Source: Sphingomonadales bacterium (GTDB lineage: Bacteria > Pseudomonadota > Alphaproteobacteria > Sphingomonadales > Sphingomonadaceae). From it: a stretch of DNA of 64,000 bases. Of this stretch, positions 54,905 to 64,000 are shown one piece after another. A program made the translations under genes and the position numbers. The DNA lies in assembly GCA_027491235.1 (NCBI GenBank), contig JAIXWO010000018.1, positions 62,001 through 126,000 of the forward strand, given 5' to 3'. The stretch's first letter is position 1; each line of letters begins with the position of its first letter. The notes below the pieces were generated by a model. The model ran no database searches and was not told where the DNA came from. It saw nothing but the letters and a program-made list of their open reading frames with translations.

Positions 54905-56401
54905 TCACCCCATGGTCGGGATGATGAAGGCGTTTCCGCCGTCAACTGAGCCATCCGGCCAGCGCGCCGTAATCTTCTTCTTCTTGGTCCAAAAGGCAAT
55001 GCCGTCCATGCCGTACTGGTCGGTGTCGCCAAAGCCGGAGCGCTTCCACCCGCCAAAGCTGTGATAGGCGACCGGCACCGGGATCGGCACGTTGATGCCG
55101 ACCATGCCGACATTGACGCGGGCTGCAAATTCACGCGCGGCGTGGCCGTTGCGCGTGAAGATGGCGACGCCGTTGCCATATTGATGCTTGCTCGGCAGGC
55201 TCAGGGCCTCTTCGAAATCCTTGGCGCGGACGATCTGGAGAACCGGGCCGAAGATTTCATTGTGATAGCTTGTCATGTCTGTGGTCACATGGTCGAGCAG
55301 CGTCGGGCCAACGAAATAACCTTCTTCGTGACCCTGCAGGGTGTAGCCACGCCCATCGATGACGAGCTCGCTGCCTTCGTCGACAGCAGTCTGGATCCAG
55401 CGCTCGATATTGGCCTTGTGCATTGCGGTGACGACCGGGCCATATTGCGCGTCGGGGTCGGTCGAAATGCCGATCTTGAGCGCTTCGATGGCGGGGATGA
55501 GCTTCGCCTTGAGGCGCTCTGCTGTGTCTTCGCCCACTGGCACCACAACCGGCAGCGCCATGCAGCGTTCGCCCGCTGAGCCGAAGGCCGCGCCGCACAG
55601 ATCACCGACCACTTGGTCCAGATCGGCATCGGGCATGACGATGCCGTGGTTCTTGGCGCCGCCCATTGCCTGGATGCGCTTGCCCGCCGCAACGCCGCGC
55701 GAATAGACGTACTGGGCGATGTCCGAGGAACCGACAAAGCTGACCGCGCCGATCGCCGGATGGTCGAGGATCAGGTCGACCATTTCCTTATCGCCATGGA
55801 CGACCTGGAAGATGCCTTCGGGCATGCCGGCTTCAAGGAAGAGTTCGGCAAGACGGACGGGGACGGTCGGGTCGCGCTCGCTCGGCTTCAGGATGAAGGC
55901 ATTGCCGACGCTGGTCGCAACAGCACCCATCCACAGCGGGATCATTGCCGGGAAGTTGAACGGCGTGATGCCTGCGCCAATGCCGATCGGCTGACGCATC
56001 GAATAAACGTCGATGCCGGGGCCGGCACCGTGAGTATATTCACCCTTCAGAACATGCGGCAGGCCGCAGCAGAATTCGACCACTTCGAGCCCGCGCTGGA
56101 TATCGCCCTTGGAGTCGGCGATCACCTTGCCATGTTCGGCGGACAGCATGTGCGCCAGCTCGTCCATGTTCTTTTCGATCAGGGACTTGAACTCAAACAT
56201 CACGCGCGCACGGCGCTGCGGGTTCATGGCGGCCCAACCGGGCTGTGCCTTTTGCGCCGCTGCAACTGCGCGTTCGAGCACGGCAGCATCGCCCAAGGCG
56301 ACCTGTGCCTGCACGCCGCCGTTATTGGGGTCGAATACGTCGCTCAGACGCGACGCAGCGCCACCTGAACCACCGACGATGAAATGATCAATCTGGCGCA
56401 T
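54905..56401 (-). CDS. mmsA: CoA-acylating methylmalonate-semialdehyde dehydrogenase
   Basis: MmsA oxidatively decarboxylates methylmalonate semialdehyde to propionyl-CoA, the last step of the valine route here. From ATG 56401 (MRQIDHFIVGGSGG), behind AAGGTGG, it has 498 residues. The aldehyde dehydrogenase fold shows GITPFNFPAMIPLWM, the cofactor loop GSSDIAQYVYSRG and the catalytic cysteine in GSAGERCMALPVVV. INVPIPVPVAYHSFGGWKRS is diagnostic for the MmsA group. It is the first gene of the valine operon. Confidence 0.95.
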   Translation of the reverse strand: MRQIDHFIVGGSGGAASRLSDVFDPNNGGVQAQVALGDAAVLERAVAAAQKAQPGWAAMNPQRRARVMFEFKSLIEKNMDELAHMLSAEHGKVIADSKGDIQRGLEVVEFCCGLPHVLKGEYTHGAGPGIDVYSMRQPIGIGAGITPFNFPAMIPLWMGAVATSVGNAFILKPSERDPTVPVRLAELFLEAGMPEGIFQVVHGDKEMVDLILDHPAIGAVSFVGSSDIAQYVYSRGVAAGKRIQAMGGAKNHGIVMPDADLDQVVGDLCGAAFGSAGERCMALPVVVPVGEDTAERLKAKLIPAIEALKIGISTDPDAQYGPVVTAMHKANIERWIQTAVDEGSELVIDGRGYTLQGHEEGYFVGPTLLDHVTTDMTSYHNEIFGPVLQIVRAKDFEEALSLPSKHQYGNGVAIFTRNGHAAREFAARVNVGMVGINVPIPVPVAYHSFGGWKRSGFGDTDQYGMDGIAFWTKKKKITARWPDGSVDGGNAFIIPTMG

Positions 56402-56518
56402 GCCACCTTCTCCGAAAAACAAACTCTCGGCGGCGGGCTTGCCGTGCCAATGGGGCGCAAGCAAGAGGCAATATGGCAGATCACGTTGGCATTTTTGCCC
56501 GATTGGTAAGCTTTTTCC

Positions 56519-57259
56519 TCACCGCGTCAGCGCGCGCACCTCATCAAGCACACGATCGGCCAGTTCGGGGCGGCAAATCAGCAGGTCCGGCATATAGGTT
56601 TCGCGCTGGTTGTAGTTGAGCGGGCTGCCATCGACGCGTGAACAGTGCAGGCCAAAAGCGCGCGCCACAGCGACCGGGGCACAGCTGTCCCATTCATACT
56701 GCCCGCCTGTATGCAGATAGATTTCCGCATCGCCTTGCACGACGGCCATCGCCTTCGCGCCGGCAGAGCCCATGGCCACAAGATCGGCGCCTAATGCTTC
56801 GGCGACGGCGACGGCTTCGGCGGCAGGCCGTGTGCGGCTGACGAGCATGCGGAGCTTTTCGGCAGCGGGGGGCAATGGCGCTGGCCTGTCCGTGCGCAGG
56901 ATGACGCCAGACCCGGGCAGGGCGACCGCGCCGACCGTGGCGACACCGTCTATCGACAGCCCAACATGCACCGCCCAATCGGCGCGCGCCTCGCCATATT
57001 CGCGGGTGCCGTCGACGGGATCGATGATCCAGACGCGGGACTTGGCGAGGCGCGCGTCATTGTCCTTTTCCTCTTCGGAGAGGAGGCCGTCGTCGGGCCG
57101 CTGTTCGCGGATGGCGTGGCACAGGAACTGGTTGGCCGTCGCGTCACCTGCGGCCCCCAACGCCTTCAGGCTGAGCACATTGGACGACCGCACCTCAATG
57201 AGCAGTCGCCCCGCGACTTCGGCCAAATGGGCGGCCAGTTCCGCATCCGTCATCGACAC
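56519..57259 (-). CDS. cysQ: 3'(2'),5'-bisphosphate nucleotidase, CysQ
   Basis: CysQ removes phosphate from PAP, the by-product of sulfate assimilation, and prevents its toxic build-up. The 246-residue inositol-monophosphatase-family protein has the metal-binding LLSEEEKDN, the core WIIDPVDGTREYGE and the late motif YEWDSCAPVAVARAFG. It follows the cysNC fusion by 11 bases on the same strand, which supports the assignment. Confidence 0.92.
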   Translation of the reverse strand: MSMTDAELAAHLAEVAGRLLIEVRSSNVLSLKALGAAGDATANQFLCHAIREQRPDDGLLSEEEKDNDARLAKSRVWIIDPVDGTREYGEARADWAVHVGLSIDGVATVGAVALPGSGVILRTDRPAPLPPAAEKLRMLVSRTRPAAEAVAVAEALGADLVAMGSAGAKAMAVVQGDAEIYLHTGGQYEWDSCAPVAVARAFGLHCSRVDGSPLNYNQRETYMPDLLICRPELADRVLDEVRALTR

Positions 57260-57270
57260 CCTTATTCCCC

Positions 57271-59190
57271 CTATTTCAGCGGCAAGAGCTGCTGAATGAT
57301 GTAGTCGGCGGCTTCTTCCGCGCTCATTTCTGCCGTGTTCACACGGATTTCCGGCACTTCCGGCGGCTCATAGGGACTGTCGATCCCGGTGAAGTTCTTG
57401 AGTTCGCCCGCACGGGCCTTCTTGTAAAGGCCCTTCACATCGCGCTGTTCGGCCACGGCGAGCGGGGTATCGACATAAATCTCCACAAACTCGCCGGTCG
57501 GGATCATCTGGCGCACCATGTCACGCTCGGCGCGGAAGGGGGAGATGAAGGCGGTCAGCACGATCAGCCCTGCGTCCGCCATCAACTTTGCGACTTCGCC
57601 AACGCGGCGGATGTTCTCAATGCGGTCGGCTTCGGTAAAGCCCAGATCCTTGTTGAGGCCGTGGCGGACATTGTCGCCATCCAGCAGGAAGGTGTGGCGG
57701 TTCATGAGGTTGAGCCGCTTTTCGACCTCATTGGCGATGGTCGATTTGCCTGCACCTGACAGACCCGTGAACCAAAGAACGCGGGGCGTCTGGTTCTTCA
57801 GGCGCGCATGTTCTGCGCGGGTGATGTCGGTCGGCTGCCAGTGGACGTTCTGTGCACGCCGCAGCGAGAAGTGGAGCATCCCTGCCGCCACCGTCGCATT
57901 GGTGATCTTGTCGATCAGGATGAAGCCGCCCAGCGTGCGGTTGTCGGCATAGGGTTCAAAGACGATCGGCCGGTCGGTCGAGATTTCGACGACGCCGATG
58001 GCGTTGAGTTCCAGCGTCTTGGCCGCCAGATGCGCGCCATCCCCGCCGACGGCGTTGACGTTGACGACATATTTGGGCTGGTGGACCGTGACGGACACGG
58101 TCTGCGTGCCGAGCTTCAGCCAATAGGCGCGGCCGACATGCATCGCTTCGTCATTGAGCCAGACGAGGGTGGATTCGAACTGGTCGCTTGCCTGTGGCGG
58201 ATTGTCGGCAATGGCGATCACATCGCCACGCGAGCAGTCAATCTCATCGGCAAGGCAGATCGTGACGGATTGGCCCGCCACGGCTTCGTTCAAGTCACCG
58301 CCCAGTGTGACGACACGGGTGACCGTGCTTGTCTTACCCGACGGGACGACGCGGATTTCGTCACCCGGCTTCACGCTGCCTGTTGCGATCAGGCCGGAAA
58401 AGCCCCGGAAATCGAGATTGGGGCGGTTGACCCATTGCACCGGCATGCGGAACGGCTTTTCGGCATCCACCGACGACAAGACTTCCACCGTTTCCAGATG
58501 CTCGACCAGCGTCGGGCCGGAGTACCAGGGCGTGTTGTCAGACCGGCTCGTGATGTTGTCGCCCTTGAAGCCGGAGATCGGCATCGCGGTGAAGCGCTCA
58601 ATCCCGATGGACTTTGCAAAGGCGGTATAGTCGGCAACGATGTCGTCAAAGACCTTCTGGTCATAGCCGACCAAGTCCATCTTGTTGACCGCCAGCACGA
58701 TGTTGCGGATGCCGATCAGGTGGCAGAGATAGCTGTGCCGCCGCGTCTGGACGAGCACGCCCTTGCGCGCGTCGATGAGGATGACGGCGAGGTCGGCGGT
58801 TGAGGCGCCGGTGACCATGTTGCGCGTATATTGCTCATGCCCAGGGCAATCCGCGACGATGAACTTGCGCTTTTCGGTGTTGAAGAAGCGATAGGCGACG
58901 TCGATGGTGATGCCCTGTTCGCGCTCGGCGGCGAGGCCGTCGACGAGGAGGGCGAAGTCGATCTCCTGCCCCTGCGTGCCGACCTTCTTCGAATCCGTCT
59001 CCAGCGCGGCCAGCTGATCTTCAAAGATCATCTTGCTGTCATAGAGCAGCCGCCCGATCAGCGTCGACTTGCCGTCGTCAACGCTGCCGCAGGTGATGAA
59101 GCGCAGCATCGTCTTGTGCTCATGTTGCGCGAGATAGGCGTCGATGTCCTCAGCGATGAGGGCTTCTGTTTGGTAAATGGGCTCGCTCAT
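57271..59190 (-). CDS. cysNC: Bifunctional sulfate adenylyltransferase subunit 1 / adenylylsulfate kinase
   Basis: This 639-residue fusion activates sulfate twice. The N-terminal CysN GTPase (P-loop GSVDDGKST at 35-43, [21 protein letters not shown]) drives APS formation with CysD. The C-terminal APS kinase (P-loop GLSGAGKST near residue 475, [25 protein letters not shown]) phosphorylates APS to PAPS. I begin at ATG 59190, which overlaps the cysD stop (TGATG); the longer frame to 59457 lies inside cysD. The fusion is common in rhizobia and sphingomonads. Confidence 0.95.
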   Translation of the reverse strand: MSEPIYQTEALIAEDIDAYLAQHEHKTMLRFITCGSVDDGKSTLIGRLLYDSKMIFEDQLAALETDSKKVGTQGQEIDFALLVDGLAAEREQGITIDVAYRFFNTEKRKFIVADCPGHEQYTRNMVTGASTADLAVILIDARKGVLVQTRRHSYLCHLIGIRNIVLAVNKMDLVGYDQKVFDDIVADYTAFAKSIGIERFTAMPISGFKGDNITSRSDNTPWYSGPTLVEHLETVEVLSSVDAEKPFRMPVQWVNRPNLDFRGFSGLIATGSVKPGDEIRVVPSGKTSTVTRVVTLGGDLNEAVAGQSVTICLADEIDCSRGDVIAIADNPPQASDQFESTLVWLNDEAMHVGRAYWLKLGTQTVSVTVHQPKYVVNVNAVGGDGAHLAAKTLELNAIGVVEISTDRPIVFEPYADNRTLGGFILIDKITNATVAAGMLHFSLRRAQNVHWQPTDITRAEHARLKNQTPRVLWFTGLSGAGKSTIANEVEKRLNLMNRHTFLLDGDNVRHGLNKDLGFTEADRIENIRRVGEVAKLMADAGLIVLTAFISPFRAERDMVRQMIPTGEFVEIYVDTPLAVAEQRDVKGLYKKARAGELKNFTGIDSPYEPPEVPEIRVNTAEMSAEEAADYIIQQLLPLK

Positions 59191-60104
59191 CAGAAGTACC
59201 CCTGCTGCTTCTTCACTTCCATGCCGGCACCGCCCGCATCCTTGTCGATGACGCGGCCCTGCCTTTCGGAGGTGGTGGTCAGAAGCGTCTCTTGAATGAC
59301 TTCGGGAAGTGTCTTGGCGGAGCTCTCGACCGCGCCCGTCAGCGGGAAACAGCCGAGCGTGCGGAAGCGGATTGAGCGGTTGGTGATTTCGGGTTTGCGG
59401 CCCATCACCTTTTCCAGCCGGTCCAAATCGTCCGCCATGAACAGCTGGCCTTCCCACATATAGGTCGGGCGTTCTTCAGCGAAATAGAGCGGCACGATCG
59501 GCACGTCGTTCAGGTGGATGTACTGCCAGATGTCGAGCTCGGTCCAATTGGAGATCGGGAAGACGCGGATGCTCTCCCCCTTATTCTTCTTGGCGTTGTA
59601 GAGGTTCCAGAGCTCGGGCCGCTGGTTTTTCGGGTCCCAGCCATGGCTCGCCGTGCGGAAGCTGAAGATGCGTTCCTTGGCGCGGCTCTTTTCCTCATCG
59701 CGGCGCGCGCCGCCAAAGGCCGCGTCAAAGCCGTATTTATCGAGCGCCTGCTTCAACCCTTCGGTCTTCCACATGTCGGTGTGGAGCGCGCCGTGATCAA
59801 ACGGGTTGATCCCGCGTTCCTGCGCTTCGGGGTTCTGGTAGACCAGCAATTCCATGCCCGACTCCTTGGCCATCTTGTCGCGCAGCTCATACATCGCCTT
59901 GAACTTCCACGTCGTATCGACATGGAGCAGCGGGAAGGGCGGGGGCGAGGGATAGAAGGCCTTACGCGCCAGATGCAGCATCACGGCGGAATCCTTGCCG
60001 ACCGAATAGAGCATCACAGGGCGTTCCGCTTCTGCGACCACCTCACGCATGATGTGTATCGCCTCGGCCTCCAGGCGTTCGAGATGGGTCAGGCTCTTTG
60101 TCAT
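59190..60104 (-). CDS. cysD: Sulfate adenylyltransferase subunit 2
   Basis: CysD is the catalytic subunit of ATP sulfurylase, making APS from ATP and sulfate. The 304-residue protein has the PP-motif [29 protein letters not shown], the [20 protein letters not shown] block and [15 protein letters not shown]. It leads the cysD-cysNC-cysQ operon. Control probably lies in the 350-base gap upstream. Confidence 0.96.
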   Translation of the reverse strand: MTKSLTHLERLEAEAIHIMREVVAEAERPVMLYSVGKDSAVMLHLARKAFYPSPPPFPLLHVDTTWKFKAMYELRDKMAKESGMELLVYQNPEAQERGINPFDHGALHTDMWKTEGLKQALDKYGFDAAFGGARRDEEKSRAKERIFSFRTASHGWDPKNQRPELWNLYNAKKNKGESIRVFPISNWTELDIWQYIHLNDVPIVPLYFAEERPTYMWEGQLFMADDLDRLEKVMGRKPEITNRSIRFRTLGCFPLTGAVESSAKTLPEVIQETLLTTTSERQGRVIDKDAGGAGMEVKKQQGYF

Positions 60105-60456
60105 TCATCCACTCCGGGGCACATTATGGGCGATGCTCTCGCACAATAAGGTGGCCGCTTACCTTCTCTATTGGGGGGATAGCACGCAATGTTCGCTATT
60201 CATGATGAAACTGATCTTTTGCCGACTGTCTATGATCGCTTGTTAGAGCAGCTTTATGTGGCCCCACTGTCTGGATCGGCTGCGGCAGCGCACTTGCGAA
60301 CACATTAGTCGATGTGGCGGAGCGTCTGAAGGGCGTTGGATGGAAATGTGACCTAAGAGACAGGCGCGCCGTTTCCTCACTTTGCCGTTTCGATGTCTAT
60401 TTGAAGGTTGTTCGCTTTCATCTTGACCGGAACGTCCGGTGCGCTGAAATCGAGGC
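60105..60456. other. Divergent intergenic region cysD / ModE-like gene
   Basis: These 352 bases hold no supported gene. The region should contain the minus-strand promoter of the cys operon and the + strand promoter of the ModE-like gene. Its base composition is clearly more AT-rich near 60170-60260. The only ordered element I find is the palindrome at 60426-60440, described separately. Confidence 0.4.
60426..60440. promoter_or_regulatory. Palindrome before the ModE-like gene
   Basis: ACCGGA (60426-60431) and TCCGGT (60435-60440) form a perfect inverted repeat around ACG. It ends 16 bases before ATG 60457, where a bound repressor would block transcription or initiation. Autoregulation by the adjacent winged-helix protein is the simplest idea. 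Confidence 0.4.
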
Positions 60457-60834
60457 ATGACCAACGGTTCGCCTTTGAAGCTCAAGCTACAAATCTTTTG
60501 TGGGTCCGAAATCGCAATGGGGCCGGGAAAGGCAGATCTGTTGGATAGCATTGCGGCGAGCGGTTCTATTTCAGCTGCGGCAAAGGCAATGGGGATGAGT
60601 TACCGTCGTGCTTGGCTGCTGGTCGATGTCATGAACCGGTGCTGGAACGGCGCGCTGGTTGAGGCCGTGGCTGGCGGTAGCCATGAGCGGGGAGCTCGGG
60701 TCACACCGCTTGGACATGAAGTCTTGCGCCAATATCGGGCACTCCAGAAAACTGTCGATGGACAGGCTGATGCTGGATTTGGTGAACAGCTAGCGACCTT
60801 CCTTTCGGCAGTTCCGCGGCTCAGTCAGCACTGA
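60457..60834 (+). CDS. ModE-like winged helix-turn-helix regulator (one domain)
   Basis: The 125-residue protein matches the N-terminal DNA-binding domain of ModE: LQIFCGSEIAMGPGKADLLD, the helix-turn-helix SGSISAAAKAMGMSYRRAWLLVD, then VTPLGHEVLRQYRAL. The C-terminal TOBE/Mop domains that bind molybdate in full ModE (about 260 residues) are absent, so metal sensing, if any, must occur otherwise. It precedes a TonB-dependent receptor on the same strand by 117 bases, suggesting it controls that receptor. Confidence 0.83.
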   Translation: MTNGSPLKLKLQIFCGSEIAMGPGKADLLDSIAASGSISAAAKAMGMSYRRAWLLVDVMNRCWNGALVEAVAGGSHERGARVTPLGHEVLRQYRALQKTVDGQADAGFGEQLATFLSAVPRLSQH

Positions 60835-60951
60835 CCAAAGCGAGAGCGAACCGGGCATTGTAACCACAACTCCTCATGTTATGAGCCTCGCTATATTTCA
60901 TAGGATATAGAGAGTCGATCAAACAAGATTGTCTCAAAACAGGGAAGTTTC

Positions 60952-63306
60952 ATGCGTCACCTTGCCCTTGTCGCCTCGGTTGCGGCTCTTGTTCCCGTAT
61001 TGGCTCATGCCGAAGAGGCAGATCAGGCTACAGGCAGCAACGTCCCGATTATCGTCACGGCGCGGCTGCGTGCCGAGGACGTGCAGACCGTTCCAACGTC
61101 GCTGACAGTGGTAAGTGACGACACCCTGACACGAACCCACACGGTCAACATCAGCCAATTGGCACAGTTGGTGTCCACACTGGGGTATAGCTCCCCCAAT
61201 CCCCGCAACACCGCCTTCACGGTTCGCGGCCTTGGCAGCAGCGTGGTGGCCATCAGTCAGGCCAATGACGGGCTTGAGCCGGGTGTCGGCTTCTATGTCG
61301 ATCAGGTCTATCATGCCCGTCCAGCCACCGCCGCCTTTGACCTTACCGATCTTGATCAAGTCGAAGTTTTGCGCGGGCCGCAGGGCACCCTGTTCGGCAA
61401 GAACACTACTGCCGGTGCGATCAACATTACCACGAAGAAGCCGTCGTTTACTTTCGGAGCCGAGGGTGAACTATCCTTGGGGCAGCAAGGTTTTATGCAG
61501 GCCAAGGCCTCGCTGACCGGTCCAATTGTTGGCGATGTACTGGCTTTTCGCCTTTCCGGTGCGCTGACCCGCCGTGACGGGGTGATCCGCAATTTGCGAA
61601 CAGACCAATGGCTGAACGACGTCCACAACGATGGGCTTCGCGCCCAGCTGCTCTTCGCGCCCAGCGCCGACATCAGCCTGCGGGTGATCGGTGATTGGAC
61701 GAGCTTCAAGAATGCCTGTTGCACGCAGGTCTATGTGCGTGCGGCGCCAACGCTGAAGCCTGTAGCCCAGCAATATGCCGCGCTGGCGGCTGGGGCCATA
61801 CCGGGAGGTTACATGCCCCCGAGCCTCAATCCCTATGACCGGTTGACCGATATCGACGCAGACCTTGGTGTCGATACCAACGAAGGCGGTGTTTCGGCGA
61901 TTGCGGATTATAAGGTGGGCGCGGCAACCATCACGTCGGTCAGTGCTTGGCGCTTCTGGAATTGGGATGCGGCCAACGACCGCGACTATATCGGCCTGCC
62001 GATCCAGACCATACAGCACATCCCATCTCGGCAGGACCAGTTCAGCCAAGAACTGCGCGTAGCTTCAAACCGGCCGGGATCGGTCGAATATGTCGCTGGC
62101 CTCTATTATTTCAACCAGAAGATCGTCGGCCATCCGATAAGTATCTATGGACCGTTGGCGACCTATTGGCTGCTGCCCGCTGGACGGCCCGCCAGCCTCC
62201 TCGATGGGTATCAGACCAACGGAACCACCGACTTCCGCACAGACAGCTATGGCGTGTTTGGTGAAGTGACGTGGCATGCGACAGATCGCCTCGCACTGAC
62301 GGGTGGTGTCCGCTATACTTACGAAGATAAGAATGGCGCCTACAACGTGCAGGCTTTCGGTGGATTGACCACCGGCCTCACCTCGTCGCTAATCAGCGAT
62401 AAGAACTCGATCCTGCGATCGCAAAGTTACACTGGCCATGTTGGTGACGGCAGCGCCTCTGGGCGGGTCAATATGTCGTACCAAATCACGAATGGGATCA
62501 TGGCCTATGCCAGCTATGCGCGCGGCCAGAAGTCAGGCGGCATCAATATGTCGGGGCTTCCGGTCTACCCTTCGGGCGTGACAGGTCATGCCTCCGGTGA
62601 TCCGATCCTTTCGACCGTCACTGTCCGGCCGGAGCAGAACACGACGTGGGAAGGCGGCCTTAAGACCAGCTTCTTCGACCGGGCGCTCATCATCAATTTG
62701 GACGGCTACTATACCCGCGTCCGCGATTTTCAGGCGAACGTGGTCGACAACGCTGCCGTCGTCGCACTGCGCAGCTATTTGGCCAACATCCCTTTGGTAA
62801 CGGTGAAGGGTGTTGAGTTTGACGCATCGGCACAAATGGGCAGTCGCGTTACCTTACGCGTGTCTGGTGCCTACTCGGATGGCCGCTACGCCAGCTATCC
62901 GGCCGGACCTTGCCCGATCGAATTGACTGGTTCGAGCACCGCCCAATGCAACCTTACCGGCGAGGGGCTGCCGGGACTTCCGAGGTGGTCTGGCTCTTTC
63001 GGTGGACAATATACGCTACCGATCCGGCCGGGCGACGTTTATGTGCGCACCGATGTCAGCGCGAAGACCCGCATCTTCGGCGATGCAACGGGCTCTGCAA
63101 ATACGGTTATCCCCGGCTATACGCTGGTCAACGCCAGCATAGGGTTCCGAAGCGCCAAAGGTTGGGAGATCGCACTGTTCGCACGCAATCTCTTTAACAG
63201 GGATTTTCTGCAGAACGTGACCATTCAGGCTGGCAACAGCGGTCTGATTGTTGGCACGCCGAGCGATCCACGAATGTTTGGAGTGACGTTCAGAGCAAGC
63301 AATTAG
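60952..63306 (+). CDS. TonB-dependent receptor
   Basis: This 784-residue outer-membrane protein imports a ligand using TonB energy. A signal peptide (MRHLALVASVAALVPVLAHA) is followed by a TonB-box-like PIIVTARLR (about 33-40). A plug domain follows (QTVPTSLTVVSDDTL, RGLGSSVVAI, DLDQVEVLRGPQGTLFGKN, TAGAINI), then a 22-strand barrel rich in aromatic strand ends. The barrel ends ARNLFNRDFLQNVTIQ...MFGVTFRASN. It resembles sphingomonad receptors of unassigned specificity. The linked ModE-like regulator hints at molybdate, tungstate or a chelate as ligand, but aromatic or siderophore ligands are also possible. Confidence 0.92.
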   Translation: MRHLALVASVAALVPVLAHAEEADQATGSNVPIIVTARLRAEDVQTVPTSLTVVSDDTLTRTHTVNISQLAQLVSTLGYSSPNPRNTAFTVRGLGSSVVAISQANDGLEPGVGFYVDQVYHARPATAAFDLTDLDQVEVLRGPQGTLFGKNTTAGAINITTKKPSFTFGAEGELSLGQQGFMQAKASLTGPIVGDVLAFRLSGALTRRDGVIRNLRTDQWLNDVHNDGLRAQLLFAPSADISLRVIGDWTSFKNACCTQVYVRAAPTLKPVAQQYAALAAGAIPGGYMPPSLNPYDRLTDIDADLGVDTNEGGVSAIADYKVGAATITSVSAWRFWNWDAANDRDYIGLPIQTIQHIPSRQDQFSQELRVASNRPGSVEYVAGLYYFNQKIVGHPISIYGPLATYWLLPAGRPASLLDGYQTNGTTDFRTDSYGVFGEVTWHATDRLALTGGVRYTYEDKNGAYNVQAFGGLTTGLTSSLISDKNSILRSQSYTGHVGDGSASGRVNMSYQITNGIMAYASYARGQKSGGINMSGLPVYPSGVTGHASGDPILSTVTVRPEQNTTWEGGLKTSFFDRALIINLDGYYTRVRDFQANVVDNAAVVALRSYLANIPLVTVKGVEFDASAQMGSRVTLRVSGAYSDGRYASYPAGPCPIELTGSSTAQCNLTGEGLPGLPRWSGSFGGQYTLPIRPGDVYVRTDVSAKTRIFGDATGSANTVIPGYTLVNASIGFRSAKGWEIALFARNLFNRDFLQNVTIQAGNSGLIVGTPSDPRMFGVTFRASN

Positions 63307-63317
63307 ATTCGCTTGGT

Positions 63318-63354
63318 CTAAAAACCGCGCTTCTATCAAGAGCGCGATTTTTAG
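63318..63354. terminator. Bidirectional intrinsic terminator
   Basis: CTAAAAA (63318-63324), one mismatch, CGCGCT (63326-63331), a nine-base loop, AGCGCG (63341-63346), mismatch, TTTTTAG (63348-63354). The stem has A-run and T-run flanks, so it can terminate both the receptor mRNA (+) and the tRNA-Ser transcript (minus). Confidence 0.8.
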
Positions 63355-63360
63355 AGGGAA

Positions 63361-63452
63361 TGGCGGAGACGGCGAGATTCGAACTCGCGGTAGCGGTTAC
63401 CCGCTACGACGGTTTAGCAAACCGTTGGTTTCAGCCACTCACCCACGTCTCC
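63361..63452 (-). tRNA. tRNA-Ser (anticodon GCT)
   Basis: On the minus strand the acceptor stem is GGAGACG with CGTCTCC (63446-63452 and 63365-63371). The anticodon arm is ACGGTTTGCTAAACCGT with anticodon GCT. A long variable arm (GTAGCGGGTAACCGCTAC) is typical of serine tRNAs, and the T arm is GCGAGTTCGAATCTCGC. Discriminator G and an encoded CCA (63361-63363) follow. It reads AGC and AGU codons. Confidence 0.97.
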
Positions 63453-63623
63453 CGATGCGCTTGGCTGGGGCGGCTATAGCGAGGGCTTTTGCAGGACACA
63501 ATGCCCCAACGCTGCGGAATTTTGATTCAAACTGGCGTAAATTCGACTCACCTCGTCGCTCTCGGCTTGCGGGCGCGCAGGGAGGCGATTCTAGCTTGCC
63601 GGATTGAGACTTGGGAGTTTGGC

Positions 63624-64000
63624 ATGATTGGGCAATGGGTGCGTCGTTTTGCGATTGGTATAGCTGCGGCTGTGGTCGTGGCCGGACCGGCAGGGGCGCA
63701 GGTCAAGCAGGTTGACCCCAGCGCGCCATATGAAGTGCCCGCCGCGGCGCCTGCGTCCGCGCCGAATGGGGACGCGGCCATCGAGGCAGATGTGACGCAG
63801 TCGGACCTCGCCGGACCGCAGGATGTGGCAGGCGCGTCCGCTGCATCGGGTGCAGAGACGGCTGCCGCCGCCATGCCGGCCAAGACCTACAAGAAGGATG
63901 ATTTGATCGGCGCGGCCGAAGGCGTTTTCGGCAAAGGGGCAAAGGGCCTTGCTGAAATGCTGGAGAAAATCCTGAAGGACCAAGGCGAGCCGAACGCCTA
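63624..64000 (+). CDS. eipA: DUF1134 / EipA-like envelope protein (N-terminal part)
   Basis: The gene runs off the window; 125 codons are visible. It begins MIGQWVRRFAIGIAAAVVVAGPAGAQ, a signal peptide. A disordered Ala/Pro/Asp-rich linker (about 30-88) follows, then the start of the DUF1134 domain: TYKKDDLIGAAEGVFGKGAK and LAEMLEKILKDQGEPNAY. This domain defines EipA, a periplasmic/envelope-integrity protein first studied in Brucella. The long linker is longer than I would expect. The name rests on this partial match. Confidence 0.75.
   Translation, partial: MIGQWVRRFAIGIAAAVVVAGPAGAQVKQVDPSAPYEVPAAAPASAPNGDAAIEADVTQSDLAGPQDVAGASAASGAETAAAAMPAKTYKKDDLIGAAEGVFGKGAKGLAEMLEKILKDQGEPNA

Noticed and set aside
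53456-54949. 497-codon + strand frame over the secreted protein gene
   Set aside because: The minus frame has a signal peptide and sensible composition; the + frame is cysteine- and arginine-rich shadow.

Overview
The window is chromosomal DNA from an alphaproteobacterium, very probably a member of the Sphingomonadales. The evidence is the alphaproteobacterial str-S10-spc ribosomal order, a CpdR-type single-domain regulator, a SapC family protein, an EL222-like LOV-HTH photoreceptor, a large TonB-dependent receptor, an EipA (DUF1134) gene and GC-rich REP-like repeats of a kind common in sphingomonads. The genus cannot be fixed from the sequence alone.

Layout. 1-15.7 kb: a near-continuous + strand ribosomal block (rpsG end, fusA, tuf, rpsJ, rplC ... 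rplO, secY, adk). Most junctions touch or overlap by a few bases. It is punctuated by strong hairpins after fusA, after tuf, between rpsJ and rplC, between rpmD and rplO, and between rplO and secY. The rpsM-rpsK-rpoA group expected after adk is absent and an opposite-strand rhlE helicase follows instead. 15.7-30 kb: housekeeping and signalling genes: an FAD-linked oxidase, SapC, a candidate small RNA, N-formylglutamate amidohydrolase, CpdR, tRNA-Val, a PAS histidine kinase, nitronate monooxygenase, LD-carboxypeptidase, the pobA/pobR pair, and a PAS-GGDEF-EAL-PilZ protein.

30-41 kb: a leucine/isovalerate degradation cluster. Isovaleryl-CoA dehydrogenase and both methylcrotonyl-CoA carboxylase subunits are interleaved with a TauD-type dioxygenase, a GFA protein, an MFS carrier, a tiny membrane ORF, an AbgT-family transporter and a DUF3088 protein, with stop/start overlaps throughout. 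A ferredoxin-reductase-like flavoprotein and a MaoC dehydratase follow on the other strand. 41-45.6 kb: alcohol dehydrogenase, acyl-CoA dehydrogenase, SDR and isochorismatase-like genes.

45.6-49.6 kb: an apparent blue-light module: FeS-type photolyase, a 45-residue DUF2256 protein, a renalase-like flavoprotein, folE, and a LOV-HTH regulator divergent from folE. The shared intergenic region holds a perfect 11-bp inverted repeat and a direct-repeat site. 49.6-56.4 kb: a complete valine route from isobutyryl-CoA to propionyl-CoA (acyl-CoA dehydrogenase, enoyl-CoA hydratase, HIBCH, mmsB, mmsA), with an uncharacterised secreted protein embedded in it. 56.5-60.1 kb: sulfate activation (cysD, cysNC fusion, cysQ). 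60.4-64 kb: a one-domain ModE-like regulator next to a TonB-dependent receptor, tRNA-Ser, and the start of an EipA gene.

The most promising leads are the light module with its intergenic control region, the small RNA at about 20.4 kb with C-rich anti-Shine-Dalgarno-like segments, the coupled 32-residue membrane ORF before the AbgT transporter, and the ModE-like/TonB receptor pair.
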